NCBI GenBank assembly: GCA_003427395.1
Contig: BFEA01000176.1
Coordinates: 2,615,143-2,641,156, forward strand
Length of the DNA stretch: 26,014 nucleotides
DNA from: Chara braunii
Lineage: Eukaryota > Streptophyta > Charophyceae > Charales > Characeae
Direction: 5' to 3'
Position 1 is the stretch's first letter; each line of letters opens with the position of its first letter. The position numbers and the translations under genes are program-made. Of this stretch, positions 1 to 7,114 are shown one piece after another. The notes below the pieces were generated by a model. The model was given only the letters and a program-made list of their open reading frames with translations, did not search any database and was not told where the DNA came from.

Positions 1-416
1 GAAGCTTTCATGTCTGTCGCGCGCGCCACTTGTGATTCTCTGAAGCCACGCCACTTCGTCTTTATCTAAAGCCTCCTCCTGGGTCTGTGTAGGGTCNGTC
101 TGGGCCGTTGCGAGTCGCTTCCCGACCCGAGCTCTTACGAAGCTCGATATTGACTGTTTGTCCGACGGTCACCTCGATTCTAACTTAGCCAGTCGACGCG
201 GCTTCGTAGGACGGCANGCGGAGAAGGACAGGGAAGTCGTCTCAATTGGGTTTCGTTCGCGGACGTAGGGGGGGGGAAGAGTTTCGCGAGCCCCGTTCTG
301 AGCGGAACCCTGGACGAGGAGCTCTACGGGCCACCAAGTCTGCCCGAAGCGGTTACCAAGGGGACAGTCCTTGGGGCTGCGTCGGTAGGTGAGGGACATC
401 AGCGAGTAGCGCGACA
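1..416 (+). other. Possible 3' part of the 5' LTR of element 1
   Basis: No gene is seen here. The stretch lies immediately upstream of a sequence that reads as a tRNA-Asp primer-binding site, which is where the end of a 5' LTR is expected. A dinucleotide CA closes it at 415-416, leaving a three-base spacer before the primer-binding site, a normal LTR end. I could not find a second copy of this sequence downstream of the integrase, so the LTR assignment rests on position alone. Confidence 0.3.
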
Positions 417-419
417 AAG

Positions 420-436
420 TGGCGCCGTTGCNGGGG
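420..436 (+). promoter_or_regulatory. Putative primer-binding site (plant tRNA-Asp type)
   Basis: The 17 bases TGGCGCCGTTGCnGGGG are complementary to the 3' end (including CCA) of plant tRNA-Asp(GUC). This is the primer used by many plant Ty3/gypsy elements of the Tat/Ogre and Athila type. Reverse transcription of element 1 would start here. One base is ambiguous in the window. The distance to gag (about 6.7 kb) is long, but is explained if the intervening ORF array belongs to the element. Confidence 0.6.
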
Positions 437-438
437 AA

Positions 439-906
439 GGGCGTTCTCCCACGGCCGCGGCCGGCTCTTGAACTGCGGAGTGACAGAGGACCAGCGTGAC
501 AGGCAGTGGCGAGGATTTTAGCGGCATCAAGATTTTTTCTGGGATTTTCGGCTTCGGTTTCTTCGGACCTTCAACATCTTCTATCGGCAACAACATTTTC
601 ATTTTGTACTACGATTTTTTTGCGGTCCGTGCGGCGACTTTCGGGTACTGTTTCCACATGGGCAGCAGCGGTGGGGGTCCTACTTGGGGCTTGTTGGGGG
701 CTGTTTGGGTGCAAGGGACTTGGGGTGTTGGGGCTTTTCTTGGATTTTGCAGGTCCGCTCCGGCCCGCTTGCGACTCCGGCTCCCGTTCTCGGCCTCCGA
801 AGGGTAACCAGGTCAGTTTCTTTTGAAGTGAGGTCTTCTTTTTAGGAGTGTTTATTTCTAAAAATCTCAAAATTAAGGGGGTGCACAGTTTGATTGAGGG
901 GTTTGA
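439..906. other. Leader stretch without a supported gene
   Basis: Short frames here have no recognisable domain and conflict with each other. The G-rich and T-rich runs around 640-740 make some frames open by composition. I see no promoter or RNA gene that I can support. Confidence 0.4.
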
Positions 907-1449
907 ATGAGGGTGAAAAACAACAAAGGGGTGGGAAGAAGAGTCCTCCGGGAAAATAATGTGAGCGGGTGTGCGCGTGGGGAGGGAAGAGTGAACGCGA
1001 GGGGGGTGCGAGAGGGTTCGGGGCCATTGTCAATTTGGGATCCAAGGGGATCATCCAACATCCTCGACCCGCACGGACTGTGGAGGGTGCCAGTACAGGG
1101 TGCAACTCCCGTTCCGGAGAGGGTTCCGCCGGAGGGATTTGGGGTTTCGGTTCTCGACCCACGAGGGTTGTGTGAGGGGCCCGCGAGAGAGGCGCCTCCC
1201 ACTCGGGAGGGGAATTCTCGAGCGGAAACGGCTCGGGACTTGGGGGTGAGGAGAGTGGTGCTTCGTGTGCCGGGGCAAGGGGATGAGGGAAGTTCAACCG
1301 CCATTACAAGCGCGGGGGATAGGGAAGTGAGAGATACGTGGGGTTTCGTGGACGAGGGGTCGGAGGCCGAATCCTGGGTGGATCGGTGTCTAGCCGATTT
1401 CTCGGACTCGGACCTAGGGGACTATTGGGACTATGATAACGAATATTGA
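907..1449 (+). CDS. Hypothetical protein, Gly/Arg-rich with an acidic aromatic tail
   Basis: An ATG-initiated 180-residue frame, the longest in the early leader of element 1. I do not recognise the family. The N-terminal half is basic and glycine-rich. Three related short motifs recur: WDPRGS (about residue 44), LDPHGL (about 53) and LDPRGL (about 83). The last 35 residues are strongly acidic with aromatic residues, around SDSDLGDYWDYDNEY, and the frame ends right after it. There is no signal peptide or membrane segment. It precedes the tandem array of accessory ORFs and could be the first ORF of the leader. A competing antisense frame covers the same bases but is proline-rich and looks like its shadow. 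Coding status is inferred only from length and the structured tail. Confidence 0.4.
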   Translation: MRVKNNKGVGRRVLRENNVSGCARGEGRVNARGVREGSGPLSIWDPRGSSNILDPHGLWRVPVQGATPVPERVPPEGFGVSVLDPRGLCEGPAREAPPTREGNSRAETARDLGVRRVVLRVPGQGDEGSSTAITSAGDREVRDTWGFVDEGSEAESWVDRCLADFSDSDLGDYWDYDNEY

Positions 1450-1495
1450 AGGAACCAAAGACCACAAGGTACGTGTGCCTATCAGCTCAACCTGA

Positions 1496-1654
1496 GAGAC
1501 TCTTCCTAAATCTCGGCTTTCCCCACCTCGCCTTTTCAGACTCCCCGATTTGAATTCCAAATATTCCAAGAGAGAAAAGAGGCAGCCGAAGGCGGAAAAG
1601 GAAGAAGGGAACAAAGTGCGAAGAGTTCGCAATAAGGAGAATGGGAGGGAATAG
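1496..1654 (+). CDS. Small very basic ORF, possible fragment
   Basis: A stop-bounded frame of about 52 residues with no ATG near its start. Its second half is dense in Lys, Arg and Glu (for example KREKRQPKAEKEEGNKVRR), resembling a nuclear-localisation or nucleic-acid-binding tail. It follows the acidic ORF at 907-1449 in a different frame and may be a broken continuation of it. It could equally be a chance purine-rich frame. No family is recognised. Confidence 0.2.
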   Translation, partial: ETLPKSRLSPPRLFRLPDLNSKYSKREKRQPKAEKEEGNKVRRVRNKENGRE

Positions 1655-1784
1655 ATCGGCTAGTGATCTCCGATCAATAGGTGGATCCAATTCTGGTACC
1701 TGGGTANTTCCACGCTTGAGGTGGGCCGAGTAAAGGCGTGGTACCGGTTAGGCTAACTTAGGAGTAGGGGTCGATTCAGTGGGG

Positions 1785-2064
1785 GATATAGGACCTGGGT
1801 GTGTGACTTGGTCCGACTCCGGGGAGGGGGTTGCCACCCTTCCTCAGGGATAACCTGTGTCCACGGCTAGTCTCTATACCGGGAGTGGGAAGGGGTCTCT
1901 CAGCGGGGGAGGACAGGAAGGTAGCCGAGTGAGACGACATTCCTTCTCTGGTCCATTTGGTCCTTCTTAGCTCACAGACATCTTTTCCTTGCGGGATAGA
2001 GGTGGTCTCTCGAGTGGCCAAAAGGAAGTGGAACTTAGAGATTCTTTTTGATTATATTGCATGA
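1785..2064 (+). pseudogene. Unit 0 of the accessory array (weak, broken)
   Basis: This is a probable degenerate first unit of the paralog array. At 1788-1853 a frame reads VTWSDSGEGVATLPQG, which resembles the N-terminal motif of later units (EDTGEVVRVTLPRAR at about 4,855-4,900). A second frame from 1849 has an internal TGA and ends with a TGA at 2062-2064 that overlaps the ATG of the next unit as ATGA. The match is short and made by eye. Apart from this motif and the overlap, nothing supports translation. Confidence 0.25.
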
Positions 2065-2419
2065 GCTTAGAAGCCATCCCAGAATGGATTAGCGTGTGTA
2101 CGTGCCGGAATATTGACGTATGGTGCTATACGTTTCGACTATGGATGGGTGACTTTGACGTGGATATCTACGTTGAGGAAGGGTTAGATCGAGGGGAGGA
2201 TTTCCTTCGTGGATGGGAAGAGGCAGTAGGCCATTCTCGCGGTGCAAGGGGGAGTTGAGGAGTTACGGGTTTAAATATTTTTACTCTTTGGGTTACAAAA
2301 CCTATCCCAGAGGANGACGTCCGGCGCCGGTAATTCCGGACGCTTATCTCGACGGGTCGGATGATTGGAAAGTGCTAATAGGGATCGTAGAGAGAGTNGT
2401 GAGAACGGCAACTCCATGA
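2061..2419 (+). pseudogene. Accessory array unit A (frameshifted)
   Basis: Starts at an ATG that overlaps the preceding TGA as ATGA. The first frame (to 2258) carries DVWCYTFRLWMGDFDVDIYVEEG and then a helix (EEAVGH). A frameshift near 2,230-2,250 moves the match to the frame 2213-2419, with KYFYSLGYKTYPRG and a terminal DGSDDWKVLIGIVER. The same order and spacing occurs in the next unit, so A and B are tandem duplicates of about 115 residues. This is a short form of the family: it stops after the helix that in longer units is followed by the C(I/M)D.GVPP block. Function unknown; no membrane segment or known catalytic motif. Its stop overlaps the start of unit B as ATGA. Confidence 0.55.
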
Positions 2420-2780
2420 GCTTGAGGGCTCTAGAATTTGAACCTGCAGGAATTAGTGTGGGTAGTCAAGGCGAAGTGGACGTGTGGTGCTATAATTTTT
2501 ACTGGTGGACTGGCGATTTCGACATAGCCTTGTACGTGGAAGAGGGTGCAGATAGAGAGGCAGACTTTTTAGATAGCTNGGAGGAAGCAGTCGGCCACGC
2601 NCAGCTCGAGAGGGAACTGCTGGGGGCCTATGAGATTAAGTACTTCTACTCGTTGGGGTGTCGGACGTATTCGCGAGGAGGGAGGCCTGTTCCTACTACT
2701 CCGGAAGCCTTCCTTGACGNTTCGGACGGTGGAGAGCACTGGTCCAAATCATAGAGGAGATAGTCCAAGGGGATGGTTAG
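2416..2780 (+). pseudogene. Accessory array unit B (tandem duplicate of unit A)
   Basis: Begins ATGAGC, overlapping the TGA of unit A; unit A also begins ATGAGC. Residues align along its whole length with unit A: EVDVWCYNFYWWTGDFDIAL against the equivalent DVWCYTF segment, IKYFYSLGCRTYSRG against FKYFYSLGYKTYPRG, and EAFLD against DAYLD. The main frame stops at 2752-2754, but the similarity to the end of unit A (ALVQIIEEIV against VLIGIVER) continues in the frame that stops at 2778-2780, so a one-base shift near 2,725 is likely. The ATG of the next ORF (2773) lies inside this end. Conservation of both halves suggests that A and B were once translated. No known family. Confidence 0.55.
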
Positions 2781-3239
2781 GATCATAGAAGGTACTGAAG
2801 AAGAGGGGGTTCAAATAGAGAGAGCAGATTTAAGCAAGGACAGGGAGTGCTTTAGCGTCCCCCTAGACCATCGCACCGAGAGGTATCTAGCCGGTCGCCA
2901 GAGAGGGTTAGAGCTAGAGAAGTGGGTTTTCCTTTGGGCTCAGTCTATCTGAGTAGGGAGGCTTGGGTATAATACATCACTCACTTGGTTCTAGGTTGGT
3001 ACCGTGCGGATCATTGGGAGACTCGAGCGGGTCCGATTTTGAGGCAGATTTTTGAGGCGGAGCCCCTTCGCCACTGCCCACCAATCGAGGTGAGGGTGAC
3101 TTGCGCTCGAGACGAGGAATACCCTCGTGCCACAGGGTGCATCCAAGCCATATTCCCGTTTTTCGTTTTCCGGAGGGTGAGTGAGAAGGAGGAGCGTTAC
3201 GAGAGGGTTGTGCAGTCCATAGTACGGGAGAGAGTGTGA
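2773..3239 (+). pseudogene. Accessory array unit 1
   Basis: The first frame, 2773-2952, is 59 residues from an ATG that overlaps the end of unit B. It begins VRIIEGTEEEGVQIERADL, which matches the N-terminal domain of later units. The second part lies in another frame: VYLSREAWV, a TAA at 2970-2972, then THLVLGW, and on to 3239. This part aligns with VIFVAPEAWAKIVVPLVLGQ of unit 2 and TIFLNEEAWIEVWRGVVTGQ of unit 3. Further on, EEYPRATGCIQ corresponds to REVPRASGVLH of unit 3, and the end EERYERVVQSIV matches the helix EERVVEVL of unit 3. So this is the same family in a short form ending after the helix, broken by one frame change and one stop. Confidence 0.55.
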
Positions 3240-3424
3240 CAACTCTCTGTTAGGTCGCTCCATTGGTACTACACCTACTGCGTGGATAACCCAGTACCAT
3301 ACGGAATCAAAGCCTGTAGGATTCGCGCGGGGATCTTTAGGGAATCGGCTCGGGCCCACGAGGGTGGACGAGATTACGGTTACCAAAGGGTCTTCGGGGT
3401 ATCCCAAAAAATGTTTTAGAATGA

Positions 3425-4111
3425 ATGGTGTTCCATGATAGGGAACTAGGACGCTTCGTCGTATCCTTCCTAGAAGGCTGTGAGACCCGTAGGTTAATCC
3501 CTAGCAACGGGGAGATCCCCAATTGGGAGAGGATAGAATGAAGAAGGACCACGATCGGTGGGGAGTTCGTGTGGATAGAGTCGAAAGAGGTTGAGGGCCG
3601 AGGGGTTGAGAGGAGTCTCGAGGTGACTGCGGTTATCTTCGTAGCCCCGGAAGCTTGGGCAAAAATTGTAGTACCCCTGGTCCTGGGACAAGGGGGTGGG
3701 CTGGATAAGTTGTTGTGGGAGGCAAGAGAACTGCGAAGAGAATGGATAGGTAGGGTCCGGGAGCGACTTGGGTTTGAGGCCATAGAAAAGGTGAGGTTCG
3801 TGGGGTAGAAAGAGTTTCCAAGGTCGTGTTATCCGTTGACTGTGAGGGTGCCCACTTTCCTGTTCCTAGGAACAAATGAAGGGAAGATAGTAAGGCTTCT
3901 AGAGAGGGGTAGGAGTTTGGGATTACCCTTTGGGGCCTTGTGGACGCTATATACGCATTGCATCGATCGGGGTGTCCCTCCACACGGGAAGCTTTGGGGT
4001 ATTTTTAGGAGATTGGGGTCTCTAGAGAAACCCTTCACTCTCTCACTGGAAAAATTTCGCCAATGGGTTTTTAAAACAACACCGGTAGATGGTGAGATTC
4101 ATGCTCAGTGA
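3425..4111 (+). pseudogene. Accessory array unit 2 (long form)
   Basis: A small frame 3425-3541 (38 residues) is followed by an ATGA overlap at 3538-3541 and a second start, MKKDHDRW. The main frame 3569-4111 holds the two later domains in one frame with a single TAG at 3806-3808. It contains VIFVAPEAWAKIVVPLVLGQ, a helix LLWEARELRREW, KVRFVG, then after the stop KEFPRS, VPTFLFLG and the C-terminal block THCIDRGVPPHGKLWGIF. That block matches RCMDVGVPPRKELSTIFGRL of unit 3 and, more loosely, the minus-strand unit 6. The last 11 bases overlap the ATG of unit 3 (4101). Function unknown. An exposed conserved Cys in the THCID motif is the only obvious candidate functional residue. Confidence 0.6.
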
Positions 4112-4809
4112 GAACGGAGCGGTGGAGTTGATCGAGGTTAGTGACACAGGTAAAGTCTTGATTCCGGGTGACCCTCACGTGACCCCTTACTGGATGAGCG
4201 TTGAGAAAGGGGAGTGATCAGAGAGGGGTCCTTTGTGTAAGTTCGAGCTCGCAAACTCACTTGGAAAGAAGGTGTGCAAAGAGGAGGCCCACCGGACCTT
4301 GGTCGTTTCCTAGAGATTCAGGCTACGATCTTCCTCAACGAGGAGGCATGGATTGAAGTGTGGAGGGGCGTAGTAACTGGGCAAGTGACCCATACAAAAT
4401 ATCGAGAATCCGCAAGACTGGTGGCAAACAACCTGGTGTTGGATGATTACGAGGAGGGGACTTTCGAGTCGTGGACATTAGCGTCCTTCACCGAGCCTCG
4501 TGAGGTCCCTCGTGCATCGGGGGTCCTCCACGCGAACTTACCCCAGTTCTTGACCAGCTCATTCTTGAGAGACCCGGAGGAAAGGGTAGTGGAGGTACTT
4601 AGAGCGCCTCGGGAGTCCGGGGTGCGGGCTAGGGGTTTGTTCTGGCTCGGTGCATGGACGTGGGGGTTCCTCCAAGAAAAGAATTGTCTACGATATTCGG
4701 GAGGTTGAGAGATTTTGAGGAGATCAGAGCTCATGTAGCAGACGTCCCGTACGCCCGCTTCTTTGGGGAAGAGCAGGTGGCGAACCGGCGGGGGTTCGAA
4801 GGCCGATAA
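4101..4809 (+). pseudogene. Accessory array unit 3 (long form)
   Basis: The N-terminal frame 4101-4217 (38 residues) reads AVELIEVSDTGKVLIPGD, the domain-P motif. The following frame (open from 4241; the GTG at 4274 is one possible start) gives LEIQATIFLNEEAW, then REVPRASG, LPQFL and the helix PEERVVEVL. It runs out at 4708, but in another frame the family match continues as RCMDVGVPPRKELSTIFGRL and ends at the TAA 4807-4809. A frameshift near 4,640 is therefore likely. Units 2 and 3 share C(I/M)D.GVPP...L..IF.RL, the strongest pairwise match in the array. No known domain is recognised. Confidence 0.6.
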
Positions 4810-5380
4810 TAAGGGGGATCCCGAGAACTCTCTGGGCGTCAGTAGAACCAATAGAAGATACCGGGGAAGTTGTCCGTGTCACTCTACCTAGAGCCAGATT
4901 GGCAGAACCAACTAGGATCCTCTTGCGAGAAGAAGGGGAAATCCGACGCGGGAAGGTTTTCGTGCGATTAGCGGTGAGTAGCGAGGGGAGGGTACTAATT
5001 GGGGAAGCCCAAATATTCCTTTCGAAGGAGGGCCTCGCTAAGGGTGCGACGAAGAATATCGAGTGACCTACAGGGGGTGGGAGGAGATACTGATGTTCGC
5101 CTCCAGTGAGCCGGTGGGAGTTCCCCGTTTCATCCTTGAACGGATCTACCCCTCCGAGGCAGTCAAGAGGGTAGTAGGGAGAAGAATTTCCATCCTAAGC
5201 CAGTTCCNGTTTACGGGATCGGACCTCCATACCTTGTTAACATGGTGTTTCCGGGATCCCTATAGAGACGATTGGTCGACTCTAGAGGACCTGGGTTACG
5301 CCTTTGAAGGGTGGGTCGACACGCGAGGGAATCGAAGATATCGTGGAGGTACTTGGGTAAGATCTGCGAAGGGGAGTTAG
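4803..5380 (+). pseudogene. Accessory array unit 4
   Basis: Frame 4803-5066 reads through the N-terminal domain and into the middle domain without a break: VEPIEDTGEVVRVTLPRARL, ILLREEGEIRRGKVFVRLAV, AQIFLSKEGLAKG. It shows that the domains separated by frame changes elsewhere belong together. A GTG at 5063 overlaps this stop as GTGA and opens the frame 5063-5380, with EPVGVPRFILERI, a helix EAVKRVVGRR and HTLLTWCFRDPYRDDW. The last aligns with TLYTHCIDRG of unit 2 and KLFTQCWESRE of unit 6. Ambiguous bases are present. No catalytic motif is recognised. Confidence 0.55.
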
Positions 5381-5416
5381 CAGGATTGGACCCCTCAGAT
5401 CTAATTCGGATAGCGA

Positions 5417-5632
5417 TTGCGTGTCGTCGACGGAAATTGGGGTATGAGCGAGCCTGACCTTGGCGAGCTTATGAGGTTGGAGAGAGTGAGANAAGAAGTC
5501 CNCNGGATCCTCACTCTATGTTGGGAGGANGAAAGGAGGGCGAGNCCTAGGTCCCTANCTAGGATCAAACTATTGGAGACAGCTGCNATCACAATCCTAG
5601 ACGAGTTAACGATANATCTTCTCGCTCGGTGA
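5417..5632 (+). CDS. Small ORF, possible C-terminal fragment of an accessory unit
   Basis: A 71-residue frame with seven ambiguous codons. It contains ILTLCWE followed by ERRA and a hydrophobic helix. The LTLCWE stretch resembles LFTQCWESRE of unit 6, so this may be the remaining C-terminal block of another unit lying between units 4 and 5. The resemblance is short. The rest is not recognised. Confidence 0.35.
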   Translation: MRVVDGNWGMSEPDLGELMRLERVRXEVXXILTLCWEXERRAXPRSLXRIKLLETAXITILDELTIXLLAR

Positions 5633-5647
5633 GGGGAGAGGGTATGA

Positions 5648-5983
5648 GAGCTACGTTCGTCTCCAATAGGATGTTGGGAATTAGAGACTTGCGAAGACGG
5701 TAGCGAAATTAAGGTCGAGGGAAGGGCGGAACTTAATCCGGAGCTTAGAGGGGATCTAGTGATCCGNGCTGAGAAGGAATTTCTAATAGAGGTCCGACGN
5801 CTGGCCTTATGAAAAAGGCGGCTCTNGACCACGCTGGCTAGCTTTTCAGTCTACATTAGAGANGCAAGTGGGGTGAGGACCTCAAGGGCTTGGAGAGAGC
5901 CGTTGCTGGAAGTAGAGAGAAAANTTGAAGAAGACTCTAGGTATCTAGGAAATCCGGTCGCCTCTAGGGTTGNCGATTTCTAG
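5648..5983 (+). pseudogene. Accessory array unit 5 (truncated)
   Basis: Frame 5648-5812 gives WELETCEDGSEIKVEGRAEL and then LVIRAEKEFLIEVRRLAL, matching the N-terminal domain of unit 4 (TGEVVRVTLPRARL, then REEGEIRRGKVFVRLAV). Its TGA overlaps an ATG as ATGA at 5809-5812, beginning MKKAALDHAG. Unit 2 has the same junction, ATGA followed by MKKDHD. A further frame to 5983 gives SFSVYIR and RAWREPLLEVERK, the start of the middle domain. The unit then ends against the inverted unit 6, which overlaps it by about 40 bases, so its C-terminal half was lost or displaced. Confidence 0.45.
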
Positions 5984-6601
5984 ATCGGAAATCCCCCTTA
6001 CCCCCTCTTGAGAGCACTGCCTGATCAGGTCCCTATCCACCTCTCCGGGTTGTCCTCTAAACAGGGGTTTGATGAATTCTCCGANGAGCGCCCACCACTC
6101 GAAGTCTGTNTCTTCTCTCGATTCCCAACACTGGGTGAACAGTTTGTGCCCCCCTTCTTCGCCTAATTGGAATTTCTCTATCACNTGTCCCCTATTTNGG
6201 ACCCTCCTTACGGTTGCGTCATCGGCGTAGAGTAGCCGGTAGGCCCAGGTTGGGATCTCCCAAGTTCTCCCGTGAGCCTCCCTTGGAACTTCTGACCTTC
6301 CTCGGTATTCCACTCTATCAACCACGCGTCCCTCGGCNCCGCCCCCTCTCAATCTCCTTAGTCGTTCTAGGGCCTTTCGGGCGATGTCTAGGGGGTCTTT
6401 CCCTTCCGCTAACTCGGTTGCNNAGAATCGTCGGTCGTCGGGAGACAGAAAGATCTNAGTCTTCCTAGTGCGGCTTCCCCCTTCGCAGACCACCGAGAAC
6501 CACATTACCGTCTCTTGCCCGTAGATCTCGAAGAACTCTGTAGACACCACTCCTTCCTCTCTAACCCTAGGGAGGGTTACTCCATAACTCTCTCCCGATG
6601 T
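5945..6601 (-). CDS. Accessory array unit 6, inverted, the most complete copy
   Basis: An uninterrupted frame of 201 residues from a GTG at 6550 and open to 6601, where it reads GVTLPRVREEG, like VTLPRARLAEP of unit 4. Then come ETVMWFSVVCEGG, IFLSPDDRRF, a helix DPLDIARKALERLRRL, RVEYRGRSEVPRE, EIPTWAYRLL, a helix and KLFTQCWESRE. The order is the same as in the plus-strand units, so this copy defines the family layout: a beta-rich N-terminal part, a strand-helix, E-V-P-R, (V/I)P-aromatic and a Cys-containing C-terminal block. No signal peptide, membrane helix or known motif. It is the only long antisense frame in the leader and probably marks a local inversion. Several codons are ambiguous. 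Confidence 0.6.
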   Translation of the reverse strand, partial: TSGESYGVTLPRVREEGVVSTEFFEIYGQETVMWFSVVCEGGSRTRKTXIFLSPDDRRFXATELAEGKDPLDIARKALERLRRLRGGXAEGRVVDRVEYRGRSEVPREAHGRTWEIPTWAYRLLYADDATVRRVXNRGXVIEKFQLGEEGGHKLFTQCWESREXTDFEWWALXGEFIKPLFRGQPGEVDRDLIRQCSQEGVRGISDLEIXNPRGDRIS

Positions 6602-6660
6602 TCAAGCCCTCTCTAAGGTACCATCACGGCCCCCCCTGTCGTATCTAATCATTGGGGGCC

Positions 6661-6837
6661 TTACCTCACACCGNCCAACCTTGCGGCNGCCTCTACCAGC
6701 GAGTCCTCATACCTCGCGCGACCGATTTCCCCTTCCTCGCGCAGCGTCTGGAGCAAGGCCCCTTCGTACTCTCCCGTCCTATCCCAAAATCGGGTCTCCA
6801 CAAGGGGCCTTAGCAGCCTGTGAAGAGAAACGAGTAA
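6661..6837 (-). CDS. Antisense helical ORF upstream of unit 6, fragment
   Basis: The minus frame ending at 6661 reads VETRFWDRTGEYEGALL, LREEGEIGRARYEDSLVEAA. Its composition is protein-like and helical, and REEGEI resembles the domain-P motif of unit 4. It lies just upstream of unit 6 in the same direction, so it may be the end of a neighbouring inverted unit. The frame stays open further upstream, but there the + strand acidic frame looks more likely to be real. Confidence 0.35.
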   Translation of the reverse strand, partial: LLVSLHRLLRPLVETRFWDRTGEYEGALLQTLREEGEIGRARYEDSLVEXAARLXGVR

Positions 6838-6974
6838 GNGACTCTTGGTGGACTGTGACCAGCGAGGAGTCGGAAGAGGGTAGTGAGATCCAGGAATCGA
6901 GTGAGGAGGAGACTCAGGGGAAGAAGACGATTCCGAAGAAGGTGACGATAGTGAGGAGGGCTACTAGAGGATAA
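6681..6974 (+). CDS. Hypothetical ORF with acidic then basic tail
   Basis: A 97-residue frame. Only the second half looks protein-like: a Ser/Glu-rich run (TSEESEEGSEIQESSEEE) followed by a basic end (KKTIPKKVTIVRRATRG). The first half overlaps the better-looking antisense ORF at 6661-6837, and the switch near 6,830 may be the right edge of the inverted segment. It precedes gag by 140 bases and could be a remnant of a leader ORF. No family is recognised. Confidence 0.25.
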   Translation: MRXPLPASPHTSRDRFPLPRAASGARPLRTLPSYPKIGSPQGALAACEEKRVXDSWWTVTSEESEEGSEIQESSEEETQGKKTIPKKVTIVRRATRG

Positions 6975-7114
6975 CGATAGGGTGCATGGAGAGTGAGGTG
7001 GAGGCAGGACTCTCTCGTCCACCGGTTAACGTCAGTAAGAAGGGGGGTTGAGAAGAGCCCCGAGTTAGGAATAGGCTAAGTAGGGTGACGAAAGAAATAA
7101 CATAGGGTACAAAA

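Noticed and set aside
842-1304. Long minus-strand proline-rich frames of 143-151 residues
   Set aside because: They are antisense to the G-rich ORF at 907-1449, with no structure of their own; composition explains the openness.
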